NCBI GenBank assembly: GCA_041307765.1
Contig: JBFZCW010000237.1
Location: 1-16,725 of the forward strand
DNA: 16,725 nt
Source of the DNA: DYRB01 sp041307765
Lineage (GTDB): Bacteria > Pseudomonadota > Gammaproteobacteria > Chromatiales > Chromatiaceae
Direction: 5' to 3'
A program made the position numbers and the translations under genes. Below are positions 6,840 through 14,600 of this stretch, one piece after another (within the stretch, counting starts at the first letter, position 1; each line of letters starts with the position of its first letter). The notes beneath the pieces were generated by a model. That model searched no databases and was not told the origin of the DNA. It worked only from the letters and a program-made list of their open reading frames with translations.

Positions 6840-6856
6840 GCCCCGGCCCCCGGGGC
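6840..6856. promoter_or_regulatory. Strong GC hairpin in the acpP leader
   Basis: GCCCCGG-CCC-CCGGGGC on the plus strand, a perfect seven-base-pair stem with a three-base loop. There is no T-run on the minus-strand side, so it is not an intrinsic terminator. If the candidate -10 at 6869-6864 is real, transcription would begin at about this stem, giving acpP mRNA a structured 5' end. Confidence 0.4.
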
Positions 6857-6863
6857 TCGCGGT

Positions 6864-6892
6864 ATTCTAGTGACTATCGGTTGCCGATGAAA
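6864..6892 (-). promoter_or_regulatory. Possible acpP promoter with internal palindrome
   Basis: On the minus strand TAGAAT (6869-6864) matches five of six -10 consensus bases. The -35 region 17 bp upstream (TTTCAT, 6892-6887) is poor. The spacer contains the palindrome ATCGG-TTG-CCGAT (6876-6888), which could be a hairpin or an operator. A second copy of one arm (CAACCGAT, 6920-6927) lies upstream and can pair with 6876-6883 instead. The weak -35 keeps confidence low. Confidence 0.3.
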
Positions 6893-6970
6893 GGCGCGGG
6901 TGCTCCGTGGCATTAGATCCAACCGATTGTTTATAAGATTCTTTTCCAAACCCCGTCGGCTGCGGCCAAG

Positions 6971-7711
6971 TTAGGCCATGTACATGCCGCCGTTGACCTG
7001 GATGGTCTCGCCGGTAATGTATGCCGCGGCGGGCGAGGCGAGAAAGGCCACCACCGATGCGATCTCCTCCGGTTGGCCCAGACGGCCCAGGGGGATGGTA
7101 CCCAGCAGGGTCTGCCGCTGCTGCTCATTCAGCGCCCGGGTCATGTCCGTGTCGATGAAGCCCGGAGCCACGCAATTGACCGTAATCCCACGGGACCCGA
7201 CCTCCCTGGCAAGGGACTTGGTAAATCCGATCATCCCAGCCTTGGCCGCCGCGTAGTTGGCCTGGCCCGCATTGCCGCTCATCGCCACCACCGAGCTGAT
7301 GTTGATGATCCGGCCCCTGCGGGCCTTCGACATAGTCCGCACGCAGGCCTTGCTGAGCCGGTAGATGGAGGTCAGATTGGTGTCGATGATCTGATCCCAC
7401 TCGGCGTCCTTCATGCGCATCAGGAGATTGTCCCGGGTAATACCGGCATTGTTCACCAGGATGCCGGGCGCGCCGAAGGCCTCCGCCATGGCCCCCAGGG
7501 CGGTATCGATGGATCCCTGGTCGGTCACGTTCATGACCAGACCATCGCCTGTGACGCCGGCCTCGCGCAGTGCGGCCCCGATGCGCGCGGCCCCGTCAGG
7601 AGTCGTCGCGGTTCCGACCACCCTTGCCCCCAGGGCCCCCAGGGCGAGGGCAATGGCACGCCCGATGCCGCGGGACGCCCCTGTGACCAGTGCGATTTCA
7701 CCTTCAAGCAT
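6971..7711 (-). CDS. fabG: 3-oxoacyl-ACP reductase
   Basis: A 246-residue short-chain dehydrogenase/reductase that reduces 3-oxoacyl-ACP to 3-hydroxyacyl-ACP with NADPH. Visible features: cofactor motif TGASRGIGRAIA (10-21), NNAGITRDNLLMRM (87-100), and the catalytic residues S140 (ISSVV), Y153 and K157 (NYAAAKAG), in line with E. coli S138, Y151 and K155. The C-terminus ends GETIQVNGGMYMA, typical of FabG. The ATG at 7711 overlaps the end of fabD by eight bases, so translation is probably coupled. The frame extends further upstream, but that part only repeats the fabD coding region in another frame. FabG is the only reductase of the cycle present here; dehydratase and enoyl reductase genes lie elsewhere. 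Confidence 0.97.
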   Translation of the reverse strand: MLEGEIALVTGASRGIGRAIALALGALGARVVGTATTPDGAARIGAALREAGVTGDGLVMNVTDQGSIDTALGAMAEAFGAPGILVNNAGITRDNLLMRMKDAEWDQIIDTNLTSIYRLSKACVRTMSKARRGRIINISSVVAMSGNAGQANYAAAKAGMIGFTKSLAREVGSRGITVNCVAPGFIDTDMTRALNEQQRQTLLGTIPLGRLGQPEEIASVVAFLASPAAAYITGETIQVNGGMYMA

Positions 7712-8657
7712 GACGGGCTGCCTCCAGGGCCGATTCGAGGGTCGCCGGGTCGAACACCGGCAAGGTCGTGAGGTCCGGCACGATGCGTTTGCCCAGCCCG
7801 GACAGGACCTTTCCTGGGCCCCCCTCCAGGGCCAGGCCGGCGCCGTCGGCGGCGAGTCGGCGCACCGTTTCCACCCAGCGCACCGGGCTGTAGAGCTGCT
7901 GGACCAGGACCGAGCGGATCGCGTCTGCGTCAGGCGCTGGCTCAACCGTGACGTTATGGATCACCGGGATGCGGGGGACCACGATGGGTACCTCGGCCAG
8001 GCGCTCCGCCAGCCGATCTGCGGCCGGCCGCATCAGCGCACAATGAGATGGGACACTGACCGGCAGGACCAGGGCCCGCTTGGCACCGGCGGACTTGGCT
8101 GCCGCGACCGCCCGCCCGACCGCGGCGGCGGCCCCGGCGATCACCACCTGCCCGGGGGCATTGAAGTTGACCGGCTCCAGGACCTCGCCCTGGGCTTGGC
8201 GGTCGCACAGGGCGGCGACCTCGCCGTCGTCCAGGCCAAGCACGGCCGCCATGGCCCCCTGCCCGGCCGGAACGGCACCCTGCATGAGCCGGCCGCGCTC
8301 GGCCACCGTGGCCACCGCCTCGGCGAATCCCAGGGCCCCGGCGCAAACCAGGGCTGTGTACTCGCCGAGGCTGTGCCCGGCCATGGCCGCCGGCGTCGGC
8401 CCGCCGCAGGCATCCCAGACGCGCCACACCGCTACCCCGGCCGCAAGCATGGCGGGCTGGGTGTTCTCGGTGCGGTCGAGGGCGTCTGCGGGGCCCTCGG
8501 CCACCATGTCCCAGAGGTCGAGTCCGAGGACATCGGACGCCTCAGCGAAGGTGGCCCGGACCTGGGGATAGACCTGGGCCAGCCCCTGGAGCATCCCGAC
8601 GGCCTGGGAGCCCTGCCCGGGGAAGAGGAAGACGAACGATGAGAATCGCGATGTCAT
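7704..8657 (-). CDS. fabD: Malonyl-CoA:ACP transacylase
   Basis: A 317-residue cytoplasmic transferase that moves malonyl groups from CoA to acyl carrier protein, supplying the extender unit for FabH and FabF. Key motifs: FLFPGQGSQAVGM near the N-terminus, nucleophile serine S96 in GHSLGEY (94-100), R121 in ERGRLMQ, which holds the malonyl carboxylate, and active-site histidine H205 in VPSHCALM. Length is close to that of E. coli FabD. The start at 8657 lies 27 bp after the fabH stop and has only a weak ribosome-binding site. The last eight bases overlap fabG. The order fabH-fabD-fabG-acpP-fabF is the classical gammaproteobacterial cluster. Confidence 0.97.
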   Translation of the reverse strand: MTSRFSSFVFLFPGQGSQAVGMLQGLAQVYPQVRATFAEASDVLGLDLWDMVAEGPADALDRTENTQPAMLAAGVAVWRVWDACGGPTPAAMAGHSLGEYTALVCAGALGFAEAVATVAERGRLMQGAVPAGQGAMAAVLGLDDGEVAALCDRQAQGEVLEPVNFNAPGQVVIAGAAAAVGRAVAAAKSAGAKRALVLPVSVPSHCALMRPAADRLAERLAEVPIVVPRIPVIHNVTVEPAPDADAIRSVLVQQLYSPVRWVETVRRLAADGAGLALEGGPGKVLSGLGKRIVPDLTTLPVFDPATLESALEAARHA

Positions 8658-8684
8658 GTGGATGGTCCGGATACCGCTGAAGGC

Positions 8685-9656
8685 TCAGTAGCGCAGCAGC
8701 GCGGAGCCCCAGGTGAAGCCCCCGCCGAAGGCCTCCATCAGCAAGGTCTCGCCACGGCGTATGCGCCCATCCCGTACCGCCTGATCGAAGGCCAGGGGGA
8801 TGGAAGCGGCAGAGGTGTTGCCGTGCTCGTCCACGGTAACCACCACCCGCTCCATCGGCAGATTGAGCTTGCGCGCCGTGGCCTGGATGATGCGGATATT
8901 GGCCTGGTGCGGGATCAGCCAGTCGATGTCGGCCTGGTCCAGCCCGCTGGCCTCCAGGGTCTCGTCCACGATCCGGCCCAGGGTCGTCACCGCAACCCGG
9001 AAGACTTCGTTTCCGCGCATCTCCATGTAGGGCGAGCCCCGCTGTCCGTTGCCGATCCCGGCCGGAACCTGCAGCAGATCTTTATAGGCCCCGTCCGCAT
9101 GCAGATGGGTCGAGATGATGCCGGCCTCGTCGCTCGCGCCAAGGACCACCGCGCCAGCCCCGTCTCCGAACAGGATCGAGGTCCCGCGATCCTCCCAATT
9201 GAGGATGCGCGACAGGGTCTCGGCCCCCACCACCAGGGCGTGGCGGGCGCCGCCGGTGCGGATGAACTTGTCCGCAACCGCCAGGGCGTAGACGAAGCCG
9301 GTGCACACCGCCTGGATGTCGAAGGCCGGGCAGCCGTGAATGTCGAGCCGCTGTTGGAGCAGGCAGGCATTGCTGGGGAAGACCTGGTCCGGGGTCGTGG
9401 TGGCGACCACGATCAGGTCGATCTCCGAGGCTGCAAGCCCCGCCGCCTCCAAGGCGTTGCGGGCAGCGGCCTCGGCGAGGTCGACGCAAGTCTCGTTCGG
9501 CCCCGCGATATGGCGCTTGAGGATACCGGTGCGCTCGCGGATCCACTGATCCGTGGTATCGACCATGCCCTCAAGATCCGCGTTGGTCAGCACCTTCTCG
9601 GGCAGGAAACTGCCCGTGCCGAGCACCCGCGAGTACTTGCGCTCGTTAGGGCTCAT
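8685..9656 (-). CDS. fabH: 3-oxoacyl-ACP synthase III (KAS III)
   Basis: A 323-residue thiolase-fold condensing enzyme. It starts fatty acid synthesis by joining acetyl-CoA to malonyl-ACP. The catalytic triad is visible by my count: C118 in DIQAVCTGFVYAL, H250 in LIPHQANIRI and N280 in DEHGNTSAASIPLA; TGSFLPEKVLTN and TTDQWIRERTGI mark the N-terminus and GGGFTWGSALLRY the C-terminus. The ATG at 9656 (MSPNERKYSRVLG) overlaps the plsX stop as ATGA, which decides the start. The frame upstream of it is plsX sequence in another frame. Acyl-CoA chain preference (straight or branched) cannot be read from the sequence, but the context suggests the acetyl-CoA type. Confidence 0.97.
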   Translation of the reverse strand: MSPNERKYSRVLGTGSFLPEKVLTNADLEGMVDTTDQWIRERTGILKRHIAGPNETCVDLAEAAARNALEAAGLAASEIDLIVVATTTPDQVFPSNACLLQQRLDIHGCPAFDIQAVCTGFVYALAVADKFIRTGGARHALVVGAETLSRILNWEDRGTSILFGDGAGAVVLGASDEAGIISTHLHADGAYKDLLQVPAGIGNGQRGSPYMEMRGNEVFRVAVTTLGRIVDETLEASGLDQADIDWLIPHQANIRIIQATARKLNLPMERVVVTVDEHGNTSAASIPLAFDQAVRDGRIRRGETLLMEAFGGGFTWGSALLRY

Positions 9657-10699
9657 GCCGAGGTCCTGACCGGCTCGCCGCCCCTGCGACTGGCGTCGAG
9701 CTGGAGGCCCACCTGATGGCTGATCCGTTCCGGGATGTTGCAATAGACCTCCTTCTCGGCGATGTGGATGGCGTTCTCGAAGGCCAGCACATCCGCTCCG
9801 CCGTGGCTCTTGATGACGATCCCGCGCAGGCCCAGCAGGCTGGCGCCGTTGTAACGGCGCGGGTCGAAGGTGTTGCGAAACCGCCGGAGGATCGGCAGGG
9901 CCGCCAGCCCCGAGAGCCGGGTCAGCCAATTGCGCGTGAAGCTCTCGCGGAGCACATGGCGCACCATCTTCGCCACGCCCTCGCTGGACTTCAGTGCTAC
10001 GTTGCCGACGAAGCCGTCGGAGACCACCACGTCGACGTTGCCGAGGTAGACGTCGTCGCCCTCCACGTAGCCGATGTAGTTCAGCGAACTGGCAGCCAGG
10101 AGCTCGTGGGCCCGCTTGACCTGCTCATTGCCCTTGATCTCCTCTTGGCCGATGTTCAGCAGGCCGACGGCGGGGGCGGCAATACCCTCCACGGCAGTCA
10201 CAAGCTCGCTGCCCATGACGGCGAATTGGAACAGGTGCTCGGCGCTGCAGTCGACGTTCGCCCCGAGATCGAGCATGTAGGTGCTGCCGTGGAGGGAAGG
10301 CACCGCCGTGATGATGGCGGGGCGGTCGACGTTCGGCAGCGTCTTCAGAACAAAGCGGGCCGTCGCCATGAGCGCACCGGTGTTACCGGCACTCACGCAG
10401 GCATTGGCTGCGCCGGACTTCACCAGGTCGATGGCCACCCGCATCGAAGAATCCTTCTTGCCACGCAGGGCCTTGGAGGGGGACTCATCCATGGCGACGC
10501 TCTGGGACGCGTGCTGGACGCGCAGCCGCCTCTCGGCCTTGGCCGATCCCAGGTGCTTCGCAATCTCGTCCTCGCGCCCCACCAGAACCAGGTCGGCGTC
10601 CTTGGTATGCCTGAGGAATGCCAGTGCAGCAGGGACCACGACGCCGGGACCGTGGTCCCCGCCCATGGCGTCCAGCGCGATGGTCAATCGGTCAGGCAC
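9653..10699 (-). CDS. plsX: Phosphate acyltransferase PlsX
   Basis: A 348-residue peripheral membrane enzyme that makes acyl-phosphate from acyl-ACP and phosphate. PlsY then uses acyl-phosphate for the first acylation of glycerol-3-phosphate, so PlsX links fatty acid to phospholipid synthesis. Diagnostic motifs are IALDAMGGDHGPG (7-19), SAGNTGALMATARF (103-116), LDLGANVDCSAEHLFQFAVMG and VVVSDGFVGNVALKSSEGVAK. The start is GTG at 10699, with GAGGGTGGG just upstream and 57 bp after rpmF. The 3' end overlaps fabH as ATGA. rpmF-plsX-fabH is conserved across proteobacteria and ties ribosome supply to membrane synthesis. Assignment is firm. Confidence 0.97.
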   Translation of the reverse strand: MPDRLTIALDAMGGDHGPGVVVPAALAFLRHTKDADLVLVGREDEIAKHLGSAKAERRLRVQHASQSVAMDESPSKALRGKKDSSMRVAIDLVKSGAANACVSAGNTGALMATARFVLKTLPNVDRPAIITAVPSLHGSTYMLDLGANVDCSAEHLFQFAVMGSELVTAVEGIAAPAVGLLNIGQEEIKGNEQVKRAHELLAASSLNYIGYVEGDDVYLGNVDVVVSDGFVGNVALKSSEGVAKMVRHVLRESFTRNWLTRLSGLAALPILRRFRNTFDPRRYNGASLLGLRGIVIKSHGGADVLAFENAIHIAEKEVYCNIPERISHQVGLQLDASRRGGEPVRTSA

Positions 10700-10756
10700 G
10701 GACCCACCCTCAGGCTACGGGCGATGCGCGAGGCGTCGGACGGCAAGTCCGGGCCG

Positions 10757-10933
10757 TCAGTCGGCCTTGTCGATGACCTTGCGGCCCCGATAAAAGCCAT
10801 CCGGGGTGACGTGGTGACGGCGATGGGTCTCCCCGCTGGTGGGATCGACCGACAGGGTCGGTCCCGTGAGCGCGTCGTGGGAGCGGCGCATGTCGCGTTT
10901 GGAACGGGTCTTGCGGTTTTGTGGGACGGCCAT
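10757..10933 (-). CDS. rpmF: 50S ribosomal protein L32 (bL32)
   Basis: A 58-residue basic ribosomal protein of the large subunit. It starts MAVPQNRKTRSKRDMRRSHD and ends GFYRGRKVIDKAD, close to E. coli L32. It is the form without the zinc-binding cysteines seen in some other bacteria. The ATG at 10933 has GGAGG five bases upstream (10943-10939), a good ribosome-binding site. It is preceded by a 42-bp gap that contains a 14-bp tandem duplication, and followed by plsX after 57 bp. It is probably co-transcribed with yceD from the promoter upstream of yceD, as known in E. coli. Confidence 0.97.
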   Translation of the reverse strand: MAVPQNRKTRSKRDMRRSHDALTGPTLSVDPTSGETHRRHHVTPDGFYRGRKVIDKAD

Positions 10934-10946
10934 GCTGTCCTCCAGT

Positions 10947-10974
10947 TAGTTAGCTTCGATCAGTTGGCTTCGAT
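10947..10974. repeat. 14-bp tandem duplication between yceD and rpmF
   Basis: Plus-strand copies TAGTTAGCTTCGAT (10947-10960) and CAGTTGGCTTCGAT (10961-10974), twelve of fourteen bases identical, with a half copy CAGTTAG at 10943-10949. It fills most of the 42-bp gap, from just after the yceD stop to the rpmF ribosome-binding site. The period matches the repeats before acpP and pilZ. Confidence 0.8.
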
Positions 10975-10975
10975 G

Positions 10976-11527
10976 TCAGGGGCTGGCCTTCCAGCCGGCA
11001 AGCGACGCGAAGGGGTTCGGCCGACCTGCTGGCGCCTCGGCTGGCGCCGCGTCTCCCGCGTTCCCAGCAGGAACCGAGGTCTGCACCGCCGCCTGGCAGA
11101 CCCCCACGGGGTGCGTCGGGATCTGCGGCAGAGAGAGCAGGATCTCATCCTCGATCAGCTCCGCCGGGCGGATTCGATCGTCGATGACCGGCAGGGCCTC
11201 ATAGGGATCCGGAGGATCCTGTCCCGGATTGGGTCCCTGCATCAGCATCAGGCGGACGGAGGCATCGATGCTGTGCTCCATGACCCCCAGGCAGCGCTGG
11301 CACTGCAACGGCAGCAACGCCCGCACCCAGCCCAGCACCACCGGCCGCCCGGCCTCGTCGCGCCGAAAGGCGATTTCGAAGGTCACAGGAGCCGCTGCAT
11401 CCAGGGCCGCAGGGACCAGCAGCTCCCGCAACCTCGGGAGATCGGTCAGGGCAAGTGACCCTGCGAAGGCCGCCCCCCGGGCGACCGCTTGCCAAGGGTC
11501 GAGCTGGGCTGGCAGAGCGGCGGACAT
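10976..11527 (-). CDS. yceD: 23S rRNA accumulation protein YceD (DUF177)
   Basis: A 183-residue DUF177 protein. YceD is needed for normal 23S rRNA levels in E. coli, and its gene precedes rpmF in most bacteria. Visible family marks: LPAQLDPWQAVARG at the N-terminus, aligning with the E. coli start, the CxxC-type LQCQRCLGVMEH (C76, C79), ELIEDEILLSLPQIPTHP (123-140) and the C-terminal NPFASLAGWK. The central acidic linker after residue 140 is Ala/Pro-rich. The ATG at 11527 is fixed by this alignment. The frame runs on upstream to 11710 but only across the intergenic region and the end of the metal pump. There is no Shine-Dalgarno sequence, and a strong promoter ends ten bases before the ATG. 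Confidence 0.93.
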   Translation of the reverse strand: MSAALPAQLDPWQAVARGAAFAGSLALTDLPRLRELLVPAALDAAAPVTFEIAFRRDEAGRPVVLGWVRALLPLQCQRCLGVMEHSIDASVRLMLMQGPNPGQDPPDPYEALPVIDDRIRPAELIEDEILLSLPQIPTHPVGVCQAAVQTSVPAGNAGDAAPAEAPAGRPNPFASLAGWKASP

Positions 11528-11536
11528 AAGCGCGGC

Positions 11537-11566
11537 ATCATACCGACGGCGGGTCACGCATGTCAA
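11537..11566 (-). promoter_or_regulatory. Near-consensus sigma-70 promoter for yceD-rpmF-plsX-fab
   Basis: On the minus strand TTGACA (11566-11561, perfect -35) and TATGAT (11542-11537, five of six -10 bases) are separated by 18 bp. Nine bases lie between the -10 and the yceD ATG at 11527, so transcription starting 6-8 bases after the -10 would leave only about two to four untranslated bases. It is the best promoter in the window and the likely start of the lipid operon. Confidence 0.75.
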
Positions 11567-11567
11567 A

Positions 11568-11597
11568 GGAGCAGCACCAGGATTGGTGCGATCCTCC
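11568..11597 (-). terminator. Weak terminator-like hairpin after the metal pump gene
   Basis: GCACCA-ATCC-TGGTGC (11589-11584 with 11579-11574, minus strand), flanked by GGAG and CTCC that can extend the stem across an internal loop, then only TTT. It lies between the pump stop (11614) and the yceD promoter, and its T-run touches the -35 box. The short T-run makes efficient intrinsic termination doubtful. Confidence 0.3.
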
Positions 11598-11613
11598 CTA
11601 ACATCCCTCCCCC

Positions 11614-14600
11614 TTAGCCCTCCGCGACGCCCTTGCCGACGGCCCCGAAACGCAGATACAGGGCGGGCACCACCACCATGTTCAAGGCGGTAGAGGACAA
11701 GAGTCCCCAAAGGATGACGATGGCCATCGGCGTCTGAATCTCGCTTCCGGGCTCGCCCCCTGCCAGCGCGAGGGGAACCAAGGCGAGGCCAGCGGCGAGT
11801 GCCGTCATGAGGATGGGTGCGAGACGTTCCATGGCGCCGCGCCGGACCGCCTCGCGGAAGTCGGTCACGCCCTCTTGCTCGATCAGGTGGCGGATGTGCG
11901 CGACCAGCATCACGCCGTTGCGGGTAGCAATGCCGAACAGGGTGATGAATCCTACCAGGGAGGCGACCGACACGACCCCGCCGGCGGCGAAGACCCCCGC
12001 CACGCCCCCGATCAGCGCTAGCGGCAGGTTGAGCATCACCAATGCCGCGTCGCGACCGGACCGGAAGGCGACATAGAGCAGCAGGAAGATCCCCACCACG
12101 ACCCCGGCTCCCAGGATCAGGAGGGTCCGGGTCGCCTGCTCGGCACTCTCGAACTGGCCGCCATACTCCACCCGGTAGCCCCTGGGCAGGTCGACCCTAT
12201 CCGCGACCGCCGCCCGAATGTCGTCCACCACGGAACGCAGGTCCCGCCCGGCCACGTTGGCAGACACCACGATCTTACGCTGGACGTTCTCGCGGCTGAC
12301 GGTGTTCGGACCCCGGTCGCGCCGCACCTCGGCCAGTGCGTGCAGCGGCAGTCGCGCACCCGAGGCCGTGGTCACCAGGGTCTCCCGGACCGCACGAAGG
12401 TCCTCGCGAGCGCCGTCCGGATAGCGCAGGACCAGGTCGAAGCTGGTCTGTCCCTCCAGCACCTTGGACAGGACCCGCCCGTAGAAGGCGGTCTCGATGG
12501 TATCGGCGACCTGGCGCACCCGCAGCCCGTGACGGGCGATGGCCTCGCGCCGGATCGAGACGGTGGCAAAGGGGATGTCCGCCTGCTGGTCCACCATGAG
12601 ATCGACCACCCCGGGAACCTCCGCCATCCGGGACTCGATCGCCTTGGCGATGCGCCGAAGCTCATAAAGATCGTCGCCGAAGACCTTCACCGCAATACTG
12701 GCGCGCGTGCCCGAAAGCATGTGATCCACCCGGTGGGAGATCGGTTGGCCGATGGTGACGGACATGCCGGGGACCCGTGCCAGACGCTCGCGCAACTCCG
12801 TGAGGACCGCCTCCATGTCCCGCCCAGTGCCCTGTCCCTTGAGGTCCAGGGTCACCTCGATCTCGGTGCCATTCACCTCTTGGCTGTGCTCGGCGAGCTC
12901 CGAGCGGCCGGTACGCCGCGCGGTCCCCACCACCTCCGGCTGCTCCAGCAGGGCCTCTTCAAGCTGCGCCGCCAGGGCGTCGGACCGCGCGAGCGAGGTC
13001 CCAGGTGGGGTATTGGCCAGGATGGTGAGGCTCCCCTCGTTGAAGGGGGGCAGAAAGGTCTGGCCCGCTTGGCTGAGGGCGGCCAGGGCCACCGCCAGCA
13101 GCACCAGGGCGACGGCCGCGACAGGACGCCAGTGGGACAGGGTGCGCGCAAGGACGTGGGCATACAGGCGCTTGAGCGCCCTCACTACTGCCGGCTCCCA
13201 TCGACCCGCCACCGCCCGCGTGCGGGGAAGCAGGTAGTAGCACAGCACGGGTGTCACCGTGATGGCCACCAGGAGGGAGGCGGCCAGTGCGACTACATAG
13301 GCGAGACCCAGCGGCTGCAGGAGCCGGCCCTCGACCCCCGAGAGGAAGAAGAGCGGCAGGAAGACCAGGATGATGATGAGGGTGGCAAAGACAATCGACG
13401 ACTGGATCTCGTGGGTAGCGTCGAAAACGACGCGCGGCGCCCCCCGCCGCTCCGGCGGCGGGCGCGCGGCATCCTCCCGCAGGCGGCGGGCGATGTTCTC
13501 CACGTCGATGATGGCGTCGTCCACCAGGGCGCCAACGGCGATGGCCATGCCGCCCAGAGTCATGGTGTTGATGCTGGCCCCAAGGGCCTCCAGCACGAGC
13601 ACGGCGGCGAGCAGGGAAAGGGGGATCGCCAGCACCGTGATGGCCGTTGCGTAGACGCTGCCCAAGAAGGCGAAAACGATGACCACCACCAGGACGGCGC
13701 CGTCGCGTAGGGCCGCCTCCACGTTGGCGACCGCCACCTGGATAAACCCCGCCTGCCGGAAAAGCCCGTTCTCGATCACCATCCCGGCCGGCAGGCCGGC
13801 CTGGAGCTCCGCCAAGACCGCGTCCAGGCGCTCGGTTAGGGCCAGGGTGTTGGCTCCGGGCTGCTTCTGGATGGCGAGCACCACCGCCGGATACCCGTTT
13901 GCAGACGCCGTGCCGCGTTGGATGGCGGGACCGATGCGTACCTCTGCGAGGTCGGCGATGCGCACCGGTACCCGGTCGCGCAGGTCGACGACGGTCCCGG
14001 CGATGTCGTCCGGGCTATGGACGCGCCCCAGGCCGTAGATCAGGTACTCCTGGTCATTCTCTACCAGGAAGCCCGCCGAGGTGTTCTCGTTGGTCTCTGC
14101 CACGGCGGCGCTGACCTGGTCGAGACCGATGCGGTAATTGGCGAGCTTCACCGGATCGACCAGCACCTGATACTGGCGCGTTTCGCCGCCCGTGGTGACC
14201 ACCTGAGCCACACCCGGGACCGCCAGCAATTGACGGCGCAGGCCCCAGTCGGCGACGGTCTTGAGGGTCATGAGGTCGTGCCCGGAGTCCTCTGCCGAAC
14301 GAAGGGCGATGAACATCACCTCGCCCATGATGGAGGCTACCGGGGCGAGCGCCGGCGCTGGGATCTCCGGCGGCAGGGAGGCACGGGCGGTCTGGAGCTT
14401 CTCGGCCACGATCTGGCGGGCCTGGTAGATGTCCGTTCCCCAGTCGAATTCCGCCCAGACGATGGCCGAACCGATGCCCGTGGAGGAGCGGATGCGGCGC
14501 ACCCCGGAGGACCCATTGAGGGCCGCCTCAATGGGGATGGTGACCAGGGTCTCCATTTCGGTGGGAGCGAGCCCCGGCGCCTCGGCCAGCACCGTGACCG

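Noticed and set aside
6935..6970. Intrinsic terminator directly after fabG
   Set aside because: I found no stable stem followed by a T-run on the minus strand; the A/T-rich stretch there lacks a GC stem.
7712..7945. Possible N-terminal extension of FabG
   Set aside because: It lies wholly in fabD in another frame and the Rossmann motif starts right after the ATG at 7711.
9657..9929. Possible 91-residue N-terminal extension of FabH
   Set aside because: The region is the 3' part of plsX read in another frame; the conserved FabH N-terminus begins at 9656 with an ATGA overlap.
9716..11458. A 580-codon open frame on the plus strand opposite plsX, rpmF and yceD
   Set aside because: It crosses several genes and their spacers, including a tandem repeat, and shows no domain; it is a GC-driven shadow.
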